The notes beneath the pieces are model-generated. The model was not told the origin of the DNA and did not search any database. It saw only the letters and a program-made list of their open reading frames with translations. A DNA stretch of 64,000 nt. Origin: Diadophis punctatus similis. Its lineage: Eukaryota > Chordata > Lepidosauria > Squamata > Dipsadidae. A program made the translations under genes and the position numbers. Positions 51,226-63,410 of this stretch are shown here, piece after piece. How positions within the stretch are numbered: the stretch's first letter is position 1; every line of letters begins with the position of its first letter. Location of the stretch: contig JALIGW010000001.1 in the NCBI GenBank assembly GCA_023053685.1, forward strand, positions 70,585,740 to 70,649,739, in the 5' to 3' direction.

Positions 51226-54200
51226 GAAATCAACAGAAACTGGGTTTAATTCAAGGAAAGCTTTACTTTTACTTTGAATTTTGTATTGCACTTACCCAAC
51301 TCAGGCAATGAACTGAAGATGCAAAAAGTAATCCAGAAAGATCCACACTAGAACAATGACAAATTACTGTCAAGTTCAGGCAAACACACCCTGCAACTCC
51401 AAGTCTGCATGTAGCCTTATAAATAATTGGGTGCCATACCCAGAGATCTTCCAAATGGAGTCACCAATTTGTAATTATTAATTTAACAGAAAGAAATATA
51501 TTGCCAACACATCTCGTTGCATTGAACATTTGAACACCTCTGTTCCAGAATATGCATAACTTTAGGACATATGAGAGACAGAATAAAGAAATACTTGAAA
51601 TACTGAATTGAATGTCAAATTCTAAGAATGGGACTGTCAAGAAAATTCAACGCAGCCATATTGCATTCTCAAAGAGGTTTTTTTCAAAAAAAATTTAAAT
51701 TGATATTTTCAAAAAGCTTAAAGGTTGTTTAAAATTTGAATCCCACAGGAATTTATAATCCTGTATTTCTTTTATACCCATAAGACAGAAGTGTAAAACT
51801 AATCAGTTAGCACCCACAATAAATTCTCTTCCACATTTTACAAAATACACAATACAAACATGCCCAGGAAATTAAAAAGGAGAATCTAGGAAGTTTCATG
51901 ATAACTTTTCTTAAATTAGTCTTTTTCAGATGAGATGAGATGAAATGTGCCGTCCTGTGAGAAATCTGGGTCTTACAGTTCCAATAGATTGAGAAGATAA
52001 TAAAGAAGTAATAAAACCTTTGGAGGAAGAGAAACAAATGCTGGCAAAACAAATATAAAATGTGATAGTCTCATTAGGAAAAAAAGGAGAAGTAGGAAAA
52101 GGAAGGAGAAGGAGAAAGCAACCCGAAGACTTTGCAGACTGCCTTGTTTTCTTATGAAAGAGAGGGTAAAACAAGCAAAACATTTGTCCATTTCACCCCT
52201 TCTTCTTTTTCCTGAGCTACTGGGTTGGCCCCGGTAGGTGGAGCTACCAGATATGGGCTACAAAAATCCAGGTGATCACTAGATGGAACCAAAGTCTTGG
52301 ATGTTTTCCTGTGTCTCTTCGCACTCATCTAGCAATCATTTAGATTTGTGCAGCCTAGATATTGGGGGAAGCACCGTGGTGCAAAGCAGCAGTGTGCATC
52401 AGTAAGTACACTTTTCGATGATTGCATAAGGGATCTGAAAAAGGATCAAGAGACTAATGAAATCATGGGACCCTTGGCTAGCTGTAATATAAATGGATTT
52501 AGAACTAATAGCCTGGAACTGAAGTTTAAAGAGAAGCATTAGACTCATTTCTGCTGAAGTGGCCAAGATCACTGAGGCATTCCATGCCTTGACTCACAGG
52601 AAGATCGAAATGGCAACAGGAAGACCAACCAGGCCTCCTCATCAGTCAGCCAGCAAGGGAGGAGCAGGAAGTAGTTTTCTTGTGCCAGAATTCAATTGCA
52701 AGTTGCTTCGGGAAGGTCAAACTGCAGGAAAAGGCACAGCAGAAAACCCAGGGCACAGTCAGAAGATTAAACATTTGTGTGAGGTTTGGATTTCTGTTTC
52801 TGCCTGGTTTGTTAAGCAACTTGGGGATCATTTGATTGAGAAGAAGCTATGAAGCAAGCAAACAAGAGGGTTGAACTGAAAGATAACTTTTTTTTTTACT
52901 GGCTGTATCTATTGTTTTAAATACTATTCCCTTCTCCACCCCATGCTTGGAATGCCTTTCAAGTTAATGGGTTTATGCTTCTCTGCACAAACAACAAAAG
53001 AACATGATTTATATGTTCACATAAATATAAATAAAATAAAATAAAAGTAAAAAATAATAAAATAACATGCAGATTTTTGATGCAAGAGCAGAGCAGTAGG
53101 TTGCCTCTTTTTATACTTATTCCTCAGGTGACTGACTTCCTTCATGATACCAGTACTGTTGCAATGTTTTTGGTACAATCATGGTGAGATTAATTTTCAC
53201 TTTTATATTAGAAACTACAAATCTTTGGAATTAAAATCTCCTAATATTGATTTCTCAATTGTAGGTGTAAATTATACTCTGCATGACAATATCCAACAAA
53301 GCTTCGGGTACAAAGTTAACTGATGCCAAGATGATGCTCCAGACTTTCTAGATTTCAGGAAAAATATGTATAAATAAATAATACACAGTTTTAGAAGACC
53401 AGATAGAGAAATTAAGGAACAATGGAAGAGTAAAAATTGGAACAGTCAGTGGATATGCTGGTTAGGAGTGGAGAAGGAAGTTGATTATTAATCTTTGAAA
53501 TTTCAGGGGGGGAAAGTAACAGTAGGCAATGTTGTAAATATATTCCTAAATGAAATCTAGGAAAAGCACTATTTGTTATCTTTATAAGTTTTTTTTAGTT
53601 TACAATTCACTTACCGACTTAGATACTAACATTGCTAATGTAATAATAAACTAGTCATCTAGTTTATCATCTTTCCTACAATTGGATAATTGCAGGAAAG
53701 AACAGCCTGACCTGTGTCAAGAGGGCAGATTTGCCTGCAGTAGCTACCCAAAGTAGCTACGGTATTTTCCCCAGCTTGAATCAAAACTTCCAACTGAGTA
53801 TGGCTAACTCAGCTGCCCAGCCATAGAGCAATAGTTTTGTAAGATATTCATTACTAATTCTGAGCAGACATACACTGCTTGGCATAATGTAGAAAGAGGC
53901 TTTTATAGAACTAGCACATCTATCAGTACCACAATTGCCACATTATCAACAAAATGTGAACAAAGAAACACGATGTGATGAAAAGAGAGGAAGAAATCAA
54001 TTAGAAGGGAAATGTGATTTTTACAATTCTGTTATGGCTTTCCACACACACATGCACACGCACCCTTCCAATCCACCCAGAATAAAGCAACTGGCAGCAG
54101 CATTTGATATGGATTGCAGATGGATCATGTGTCACCCATACAGCTGTACATATCTGGCACACAGGTGCTTGATTGTGTATCTGCCAGATGTCCAACAGCA

Positions 54201-54259
54201 GCCAGAGATTTTTCTGGCCAAGAGAAAGGTTGTGAGGAAACTCTTCGTGGTGATCGATA
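51226..54259. other. Intergenic, no recognised gene
   Basis: No supported gene. The short plus-strand ORFs at 52348-52542 and 52559-52852 lack any family hallmark. A short AATAAAATAAAA-rich tract lies near 53027. Confidence 0.35.
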
Positions 54260-54334
54260 GAAGAAGGAAGGAAGGAAGGAAGGAAGGAAGGAAGGAAGGA
54301 AGGAAGGAAGGAAGGAAGGAAGGAAGGAAGGAAG
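54260..54334. repeat. (GAAG)n microsatellite
   Basis: About 18 tandem ggaa units. Confidence 0.97.
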
Positions 54335-55091
54335 ATGAGAAAAGTCAGCAAGCAGCTAAAAAGACATCAATACTCTCCCAACTCAATGCTGTTTCAGATA
54401 TTATACATATGAAGATAGTCCAAATTTCATATGCAGCATTTCAATAAATAAACAGGATTCTTATGGAACTGGATGGGTTTGATTTATGCAATGTTAGCTA
54501 CATATAGTTCCTGTGAATTCCACCTCACTTTTAGGAATCAACCCAGGTCTGTAGTTATGCACATAGTTAAGATGAAAATTACTACAAAAACATTTTTGAT
54601 TTTAGACCTATCAGTGACCTCATAGTAAGACAACAATTTGCATAAAGACGGAAAGCAGATGTAAAATATAAGTAACATACAATTTAATTTCGAGTGCCAA
54701 TGAAATATTTGACAAAGAAATATTTGATAGTCAAAGGCAACCAGGAATGTTAAATTATGGAGATGGAGAGAGGATAAAATGTGGAATCAGACATGTAATA
54801 GATGCTAGAATTAATGTGGCTCTCAACTCAAACTGATCTCTTAGAAATAAAGTATACCTTCTCAAAGATGCTGCTTAGGTAGAGTGGTACTTTTCATTTT
54901 TTAGATCCAGTCAGTTTTGATAAATGAATACTCCAGAGTAATATTTATGAATAATTAATATTTATACTCATTCCTCTATGACTTGGTGCAGTGCACTTTA
55001 ATGGTTGACTAAGGATTTTAAAATATTTCTACAATACAGTATATAATATAATGGGGATCTTAAAAGCAGATTACATAAGAAACAATGTCAA

Positions 55092-55402
55092 CTGGCGGGA
55101 CCTTGATCGAGGGTCTTCTCTGTGGCGGCCCCCACGCTATGGAATCAACTCCCCCCTGGGATCCGGATGGCCCCTACCCTATTGATCTTCAGAAAAGCCC
55201 TTAAGACCTGGCTATTTCGGCAAGCCTGGGACCAATGAATGTTTGTTGGATGGGCCCATGAGTGATTGTGGATCGATGATTGGTTGTTTTTTATTGATAA
55301 TGTTTTAATTTCACTGTTTAACCTTTTATCTGATTTTATTGTTTTTCTTGTATTGCTGTTAGCCGCTCTGAGTCCTTATCAGATTGAGCGGCCTATAAAT
55401 GC
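55092..55402 (+). mobile_element. L2-like LINE 3' end
   Basis: One frame reads FSVAAPTLWNQLPPGIR and IFRKALKTWLFRQAWDQ, the C-terminal block of L2-type elements. A 3' UTR follows, ending gcctataaatgcaataaat directly into (AAT)n. Confidence 0.82.
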
Positions 55403-55406
55403 AATA

Positions 55407-55485
<79 letters not shown>
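55403..55485. repeat. (AAT)n microsatellite at a LINE tail
   Basis: About 27 uninterrupted units begin exactly at the end of the LINE. Confidence 0.97.
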
Positions 55486-55487
<2 letters not shown>

Positions 55488-56199
55488 CTCATACAAAAAT
55501 TTTCTGTATTCTATAATGGGTGATTAAATTGCACATAGAAAAATATTTCTATTTTTTTTTTAAATGGGGGAGAAGGAAAGTCAAAATCTTAATCTTCCCA
55601 CAGTATGTACAGTATGTAGAAATAGACTCAATTTTAAAAGCTGCATTTGTAATCATGTTAAGATTTTATTTCCATAAGGTGAACACCACATTGTTGAACG
55701 TATTATGTATTTTCCTAACGTACAGCTGTTATTTATTATTGCTAAGAATGAATGGCTACTATTAATTTTAATAATGGATTAATATCCTAATCTATAAAAT
55801 GCTGTTTTCCCTTACAAAGACTCCTCTAAAAAAATGGGATGGGGGAAAAAAATCTCAAACTTTTATTTTCGTATGTTTCTCCCAACGCAATCCAGCCCTT
55901 TGTTTACATACAGTAAATAATTCAGGAGGCCTCCTATAGGGCTGTTATTTCATATCTCCTCCCAAAATTAGTTAGAAGAACTAGATAAATGACCCTGGAT
56001 TACAAATGAGTGGGCAGGGGGTTAATTCTTGTCATCATTGTCTGGTTGATAATTTACAAAAATGGCAATCAACTGGCTGCCAAATCACCCGGCAATCATG
56101 AAAGCTGGATCTACTTCTAACCAAATGGGAGGGAAACGGAGCTCCCATTTACAGAGGGGAATTGATGGAGCCTGACAAACAGGAGCTCATGATTGAGCT
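55486..56199. other. Intergenic, possible conserved non-coding segment
   Basis: Positions 55975-56115 look non-repetitive with several TAAT/ATTA cores and balanced composition. Conservation is only a guess. Confidence 0.25.
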
Positions 56200-56387
56200 G
56201 GATGGATGGATGGATGGATGGATGGATGGATGGATGGATGGATGGATGGATGGGTTGGTGGACGGACGGACAAACAAACAAACAAACAAACAAAAAAAAA
56301 ACAAAACAAACAAAACAAACAAAACAAACAAACAAACAAATAAATAAACAAATAAATAAATAAACACAAACAAACAAACAAACAAAT
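56200..56387. repeat. (GGAT)n followed by (CAAA)n tract
   Basis: GGAT units run from 56200 to 56253. CAAA/TAAA-type units run from about 56269 to 56387. Long ORFs here on both strands are translations of the repeat. Confidence 0.95.
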
Positions 56388-57867
56388 ATGCTTCTAGCAT
56401 TCAGTAGATGGCATTTCCTTCTTGATGATTCCTTCTCCGTTTCAGTTGGGCCACCAAATTTAAAGATGGAAAGCACAGGTCCATTGTTCCTGGAAGTAGG
56501 ATGTTTTCAATTATTTATTTTTAGGAGGTTGAAAATCTCCAGAAGAGACATGGAAAAACTTAAAACAACAACAAGCATATAAAAATGTGCTCCATTTGTT
56601 TTCCAAGAAACCCTAAGTTCACATTACTTGGTCATCGCATGTTCAGGAATATTTATATGGCAGACTAACAAATTAAACCTTAGAATAATACATACATGTA
56701 TATTTTGTTACAACCTATGGTACTGTATACTTATTGTTGTGTTGAAGGTGGATTTTTTTTAAATATTGCAAGCTGTCTAAAGATATAGAAAGAGAGTATA
56801 AAGAAAGCCTTAATTAACTAATTAAGTGTATCTCTTCCTATACATCTGCCCAATAAATATTATAGAGACATTTTTGTGGGCTGTGATATTTATGCATAGA
56901 TAATTATTCTTCAAGCATGAAAATGGCAAGACGGAATGGGATTAGAATAAAGCATTGCTCTATATGTGCATTATTCCAAGTTAAGAGGCTTGTTAACAAG
57001 CAAACCCACGCACACTATGTGCACCCCATCACATATTCCATTTTAACCATTATTTGAGATTTAGTATGTTCAATTGTATAGTTACTTAACAATAAACTTT
57101 ACAAAAAGTAATTACCACTACTATACAAAAAACTCTGACAATCCCAATTTACCTACTATCAATTTACCTACTAACACTATCAATTTTCTGGTGACAATTT
57201 TGTCATTTTAAACTTTTCAATATGCTTCAAGTATACTTATGTATTTATTTCCCAAAATATATAATACACACACACACATATTCATATTGTAGTTGTTTTG
57301 TTGGGAAATCTGAGTTCAGATGGTTTTTTCCTGCTCTATATAAACAGAGAAATAATGGGATTTTTGAAACTGCTTCATTGTTAATTTAGAAAACAGTACA
57401 AGGAGCAATAAAATAGATAAATCAGTCAATAAATGGGTTCTTCTTCTTTTCCTTATCATCTCTATTATGTGTTGACCCCAAATCCAACTACTTCTCATTT
57501 CTCATCTTTCCACCCTTTGTTTCCCATCTTTCCATTCTTCAACACTCTGTGTCATCACTGGCCTACAACATTTGACACATGTAACTAGAACCAAATATAA
57601 TAAGGCTTAAGAATGCATAATGTATATATGTATTTGTATATTTTATATATATTCCGCCACAGCATATGGAAAAGAATGAGTAATAACACTGCTTTGAGAA
57701 TGTATGGTCAAACATTATGTGTTCCATATTCTGTTCCAGTAATGAGCTTTTATTCTCAAATGTACATATGAGTCACTAAAGATTTTGGTTATAGTACTTA
57801 AAATTCAGACCACTATTGTATAGGCTGACTTTTCATGCCAGCCTCAGGCACTACTAGAAATGGGCTG
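56388..57867. other. Intergenic, no recognised feature
   Basis: AT-rich sequence without gene or repeat signals I can support. Confidence 0.4.
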
Positions 57868-57910
57868 TGTTTGTTTGTTTGTTTGTTTGTTTGTTTGTTT
57901 GTTTGTTTGT

Positions 57911-57945
<35 letters not shown>

Positions 57946-57950
57946 TTTTG
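57868..57950. repeat. (TTTG)n-(TTTA)n microsatellite
   Basis: TTTG units to about 57911, then TTTA units to 57950, at the edge of a LINE-like repeat. Confidence 0.96.
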
Positions 57951-58180
57951 TCATGTACGTATTGGTAATATACATAGATATAACATTGTTTATATACATA
58001 AGATGGGTGCTGATAAGAGGGAACATTAGGACAGGGACGGTAGGCACGCTGGTGCGCTTATGCACGCCCCTTACTGACCTCTTAGGAATCGGGTGAGGTC
58101 AACGGTGGACAGTCTAAGGGTAGTTGTATGTATGTATCTAATGGTAGTGTTGCCATTATGTTAGAAGTGAGAATAAATCT
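57951..58180 (-). mobile_element. LINE-like repeat, unclassified
   Basis: The stretches acagggacggtaggcacgct, gcacgccccttactgacctc and gtcaacggtggacagtctaa belong to a squamate interspersed family with a (TAAA)n tail, in reverse orientation. Confidence 0.5.
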
Positions 58181-59162
58181 CACAGAGGCGATGATTGATC
58201 TTTCTCTCGGAGCTCAGACATTTAGAAATAAAACCGAAGTTTAAAAAGTTTAATAAAATTTTTATTTCAGTACAAAAACAATACATTCTGATTGTTTACA
58301 TTTCTGCTATAAAATGCGACCGCTCCCGGCCAAAGACAAGTAAAGAAGAAATAATGGAGTATTAGGAATGCACACATGCGTACAAGAATATTATATCATG
58401 TGTTCTGGAATGTACCGTAATATTAGGATAGGGGTGCATCACCCTGCATATACATACAACTGACAATAATCATACTGTGACACATTAGAACTTAGCAGAC
58501 TGAAGAAGATTGTTACATGGTTGATTAGAAATACCAAAACCAACCATGTATGAAGCAGATCATTGGTCCCTCTAGCACAGTGTTGTTATAAAATGTTAGC
58601 AGCGATCAAACTCAGGAAACCAGGACTACTTAGAATTCAGGAAAGATATTTTTGTTGCTAGTAGATAAACAAAAACTTGAAAGCCTAGAAAAATAATTAA
58701 GGCAGACTTATCTCAAGTTTCTTTCCAAATCTTCCTCCCTCACCTGGACCCAAGACTCTCTTCTTCTTGTCTTGCTGCCTCCTTTATATTCCCAAGGTCT
58801 ATTAAGCATTCAACTGGAGGGCCTCTTCATGCTTTCAGAGAGATGCATTTCCTCATATTGCCTGGAATATGAGGTCATTTTGCCAACTAAAGCAGAGTCA
58901 GGGCCTGCTGGGTACCTCACCTCCAATTACATTTCCTACCAGTAGCTTCCATCAAAAACAGTAATTGAATCAGACTCGGAAAGGGACATTAAAGCCATCA
59001 GGCTCTACCTCATCCTCAATGCAGAAATCCAAATTAAAACATTCCTAGCATGGTTGTCCCGCTTTTTGTCCGATGAAATGTCCGCTGAAGAGGAACATTG
59101 CATGTAAACTGGTTCTCCTTCTACTTTTGGAAATTTTTCAATCCAACTCTGCCATTTTGTAA
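58181..59162. other. Intergenic, no recognised gene
   Basis: Contains a possible LTR-like stretch around 58200-59000 (AATAAA-type motifs, moderate GC), but no termini can be shown. Confidence 0.3.
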
Positions 59163-59170
59163 CTTAAAAC

Positions 59171-59325
59171 CAGTAGTGGGTTCTTAAACCCGTTGCTACT
59201 GGTTCGCGCATGTGCACGACGCTTCTGCGTATGCGCAGAACCGTCCCAGGTGGGTGGGCGGAGCCTCCCGTCGCCGCCGCTACCGGTTCACAGAACCGGC
59301 CCAAACCGGGAGCAACCCATCGCTG
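59171..59325. mobile_element. hAT-type MITE family B, short 155-bp form
   Basis: The ends cagtagtgggttc and agcaacccatcgctg are flanked by CTTAAAAC at 59163-59170 and CTTCAAAC at 59326-59333 (one mismatch). Its internal half-palindrome gctactggttcg/ccgctaccggttc is kept. Confidence 0.82.
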
Positions 59326-59333
59326 CTTCAAAC

Positions 59334-59720
59334 TATTATCCATGGTATGCACAGCTGCCACACCCCGGGCAACAGCTTCGACAGGCTGGCCAAACCAGGT
59401 TGAGAGTAGCCGTTGGGTCATTGACCTTCGGTGAGATAGGGACTTGTCTATCCCGAGCATGTGAAGACAGATTCTGGTGGACTGAGAGGATGAAATCTAC
59501 TAGAATAGGACAACGGTCATGAAGGCGGTCTCTGCAAGCGATGTGGTACGCTAAGAGCACGGCAAGACATGAAAGACGCCCTGGTCAACCATTGTGCCCA
59601 GCCCATCTCCAACTGTCTCGACTCTTGTCCTGCTATTTGGAGCAAGATGGAATCTGGGAAGAGAGAGTGAGGCTGACTATGCGCACATCTCCCTCACTTT
59701 AATCCAATTCATGCGCAAGT
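59334..59720. mobile_element. Retroelement-like fragment, unclassified
   Basis: The stretch gtagccgttgggtcattgac, then acagattctggtggactgag and caacggtcatgaaggcggtc, resembles the 5' region of a dispersed squamate LINE. It carries multiple stops. Confidence 0.4.
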
Positions 59721-60200
59721 CTTGACATCCCCCCCCAAGATGTTAAGGTCCTCTTCAAATACGATGGACGAACATCATCATCATGGCCTGTGTTCTGGGA
59801 TGATAGAGAAGAGGCCTTGGCTTCTGTGTGAGAGCCCTTCTAGTTTTTGAAAACTGTAACTACACCCTACCATAGCAGTGACACACTCACATGCAAAGGG
59901 ACAAGGCTTCAATCATACTGTTATGACCTTCATCTTGACTTTCTTTGATCTCCCAAGAGCTACAATTGCCCTTCAGTAATGTTTTCTCAAGGCTAAACAT
60001 ACCCAGGCCAGTTCCTTTAGTCTGTCTTGTAAGACGTAGTTTCAAATACACCAAACGCTGATTTTCATGTACATGTTTTCAGTGCCTTGGAATATTTTGA
60101 AAAATGTGATGCCCAGAAGTGGACACAATTCTTGACAAGCGTCTGGCTAGTGCAAAATACACTGGAAGTATTACTTCCTATAACGTAGAAGTAGCCTATA

Positions 60201-60260
60201 TGTGCATTTGAATTTTAGCAGCTGTGCTAAATGTGCATTTGAATTTTAGCAGCTGTGACA
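60201..60260. repeat. Tandem duplication of a 31-bp unit
   Basis: tgtgcatttgaattttagca begins both 60201 and 60232. The second copy diverges after gctgtg. Confidence 0.93.
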
Positions 60261-60899
60261 CATAGCTCATATTTACCTTGCGATAAACTATAATTCCTAG
60301 ATTCTTTTCACACTTAACATTAACAAAGCAGCTATCTCCATCCTACGCTTATGTATTTTTGTGTAGTGAAGAACTTCAAATTCATTCTGTTATTTTCAGC
60401 CCCTTTATTTTACCTGAAAAGCTCAGAAGCTGCTACAAATCCCCAAAGACATCACCCAAATCTTGTGAGGCAATGATTTTTATTCTGAAACTTGAGAAAG
60501 CATTTCACATTTCTTTGAAGCCTTTCATTCTGCCTTCAAGTTCAAGACTGAAAAGTTCTAAAAGAGCTGTTTACATATGCAGTATAAAGCCTTTTACATA
60601 GACTTACCTTAGACAGTACACATGCTTTACTTCACAAGAGCAATATATGAATGTGAGTGATCCATTAACAATAGTCCATAGTCATAAGACCAAGATGCTA
60701 ACCAGGGATCCAACATTATTGGGACTCATGTGGTTAAAAAGTTTTATTCCTCATTCTGTAACCCTTCCCAGTCTACTGCCTGGGCAAATGGTCCAGCATA
60801 TCTCAGGATGTATGGCCAAGGACCTGGGATTTTTCTGCATAAAATGTATGCTCTATGCTTTATCACTTAACCTGAACCTGTTACATTTATGGGCTAGTT

Positions 60900-61318
60900 C
60901 AGGGGTGAGTTGCTCACTTACCCAGACCGGTGCGCTGCTCTGCGTTTCTTTATGCTTCGTGCGTGCGCCCCCTCGTGCAATTTTGCTTCTGTGAATGCGC
61001 GGAAGCAAAATCGCGCCGAAATCTCACGTGCACGCGTGTCCCCTCATGAGATTTCGGTGCGATTTTGCTTCCGCACATGCGCAGAAGCAAAATCTCACCG
61101 AAATCTCACACGCGTGCGCGTCCCCTTGGGAGATTTCGGTGCGATTTTGCTTCCGCACATGCGCAGAAGCAAAATCGCCCAAAAATTTGAAAAAAAAGAT
61201 GGCGACGTGCGCGACTGCCCCGTGGAGATGGTACCGGAGCAGTCACGCGCAAATTGGGTCATCGGCGGGTCCCTACCGGAGCTACGCACTGGACTGCACC
61301 AGTAGGAACCCACCCCTG
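60900..61318. mobile_element. hAT-type MITE family B, 419 bp with internal tandem repeat
   Basis: The ends caggggtgagttg and ggaacccacccctg are flanked by the 8-bp duplication GGCTAGTT at 60892-60899 and 61319-61326. A roughly 80-bp palindromic unit (gattttgcttccgcacatg, then cgcagaagcaaaatc) repeats inside from about 60975 to 61178. Confidence 0.93.
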
Positions 61319-61326
61319 GGCTAGTT

Positions 61327-62720
61327 CATCATGCAAATATTACTTTTGGAAGCATTTCTATGATGTGAATAACATGTTGCAAATTCTACTAGCATGATGA
61401 ATTCTAAACATCCAGACTCAAGATCCAGAAAAGTATCTATCTTCTCTGTATTCTTAAATACCTAAGAATTATCTAAAATAACTGCATAAAATATTCTTAG
61501 TTGGATATTTGATACCATAATGTATCGTTATTAAAGCGAAAGACAATTGAGAAAAGGACATCAGTGTTAAATTAGAAATTTCTTGAGAAGTGGACCCATT
61601 CTGTGATTAAAAAGTCATCCATGAAGTGCTTATTTTGTATTTTCCAGTGACATTTCTGATTTGTTTTCTTAGATTTTAATTTAGTTTAGGTTGTCAACTC
61701 ATGCAGAGCTACGAGCTGCCTTTGGTGAAAGGATGTCAACCACTGGCTCATAGGGAAAGATTTGTTAGTTATAAATACTGTATATTTATGGAGATTAATA
61801 GAGAAACAGACAGCATGAAGCACAGCTAGATAATAAAAGCAGAACCATGATGTCTTTTCTCCATAGGACACTGAACCCAGATTCACTAAGGTTTGATACA
61901 TGGGGAACTATTATTCTTTCCTGTTTGCTTCTATTGGGAGTTTAGTGAAGTTAAAAAAAAATCAGGTTGCCTCTATTCTAGTAGCCAGTCTTCTCTCTCC
62001 CTCCCTTGTTATACAGTGGAACACTAATCCTGTGGGGAAATAGCACTATGAAATTATAGTTTGTATGCTGAATTTTTGCTGGCAGAACACGGATTGATTT
62101 TGGATACAGTGTTTAAGTTACAAACGCAAATCAGTTAAAAATTCTGATGGGATATGGATTTCAAGTGCAATATAAGCCACTCTACTCTTCATCTGTATGA
62201 ATGAATTTTCTAAGAAGGAAATCTAATTATCACGAGAATATGACATATTAATTTCTTTACAAAAGGAAGGGTTCTGAAGATTAACAATTAAAGCAGGAAA
62301 AAAATCTGCATTCATCACAGACATTGTTCAAGAAAAAAAAAGTTACAAAATGTTTTCATTTCCCATGTTGATATCAAAACAAGTGCTTTGGATTGACAAG
62401 TCTCACATCAATCTTCACAGTAATTGTCAACAAATGAAATGAAAAAGAAGAATGGAGGGATAATGGAAGAATACCAATGATGGAAAAAGATCCTCTCCTG
62501 ATCTTCAGAGTGTTTTTGCTTTAGCGTATGCTTCTCCAAGCTCAAGCACTAGAGAAAAGGATAAACAGATCTGTCACTTTGTAAACTGACAGCTAAGTCA
62601 ATAGGATTGAGTAGTTGTGTGCTACCATCAGCTTTTGGACGTCCTAAATTCTAATCTGTGTACTTTCTCCAAATAATTTCATTTACCAAAAAGAAAAAAA
62701 AATAGGGAAGGATTGCTTGT
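61327..62720. other. Intergenic, no recognised feature
   Basis: AT-rich and apparently single-copy. Confidence 0.4.
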
Positions 62721-62721
62721 G

Positions 62722-63410
62722 GTTGTTGTTAGTTGCAAAGTCATGTCCGACCCATCACGGCCCCATGGACAATGTTCCTCCAGGCCTTCCTGACCTGTAC
62801 CATCCCCCAGAGTCCATTTAAGCTCACGCCAACTGCTTCAGTGATTCCATCCAACCACCTCATTCTCTGCTGTCCCCTTCTTCTTTTGCCCTCAATCGTT
62901 CCCAGCATTAGGCTCTTCTCCAGTGAGTCATTCCTTCTCATTAGGTGGCCAAAGTATTTGAGTTTCATCTTCAGGATCTGGCCTTCTAAAGAGCAGTCAG
63001 GGTTGATCTCCTCTAGGACTGACTTGTTTGTTCGCTTTGCAGTCCAAGGGACTCGCAGGAGTCTTCTCCAGCACCATAGTTCAAAGGCCTCAATTCTTTG
63101 GCACTCAGCCTTTCTTATGGTCCAACTTTCTCAGCCATACATTGCAACTGGGAAAACCATAGTCTTGACTATACCCACTTTTGTTGGCAGGGTGATGTCT
63201 CTGCTTTTTAGTATGCTGTCTAGATTTCTCATAGCTTTCCTCCCCAGGAGCAAGTGTCTTTTAATTTCTTAGCTGTAGTCCCCATCTGCAGTGATCTTGG
63301 AGCTAGGAAACTAAAATCTGTCACTACCTCATTTCTTCTCCATCTATTTGCCATGAATTGAGAGGGCCGGGTGCCATGATTGCTTATAACTACCTTATTC
63401 AGATTTATTT
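62722..63410 (-). mobile_element. RTE-BovB LINE 3' fragment
   Basis: The minus strand encodes MKLKYFGHLMRRNDSLEKSL, then MLGTIEGKRRRGQQRMRWLD, the C-terminus of the BovB ORF (62968-62741). The plus-strand text gtcatgtccgacccatcac, gcagtccaagggactcgca and ccatctgcagtgatcttgg matches the antisense of ruminant BovB closely. It is 5'-truncated with a few frame breaks upstream. The long plus-strand ORF here is only its antisense. Confidence 0.92.

Noticed and set aside
49800..52860. Possible coding exons (ORFs at 50515, 52348, 52559)
   Set aside because: No recognisable domain, no consistent splice phasing, and no expected gene at this position.
53935..54447. 170-codon ORF with repeated KEGR
   Set aside because: The repeat is the (GAAG)n microsatellite. 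The rest has no recognisable domain.
55266..55523. ORF with a long Asn run
   Set aside because: It translates the (AAT)n tract after a LINE tail.
56117..56476. Overlapping ORFs with HPSI and FVCL repeats
   Set aside because: They arise from (GGAT)n and (CAAA)n tracts.
62733..63272. 179-codon plus-strand ORF
   Set aside because: It is antisense to the BovB LINE, whose minus-strand frame is the real coding remnant.
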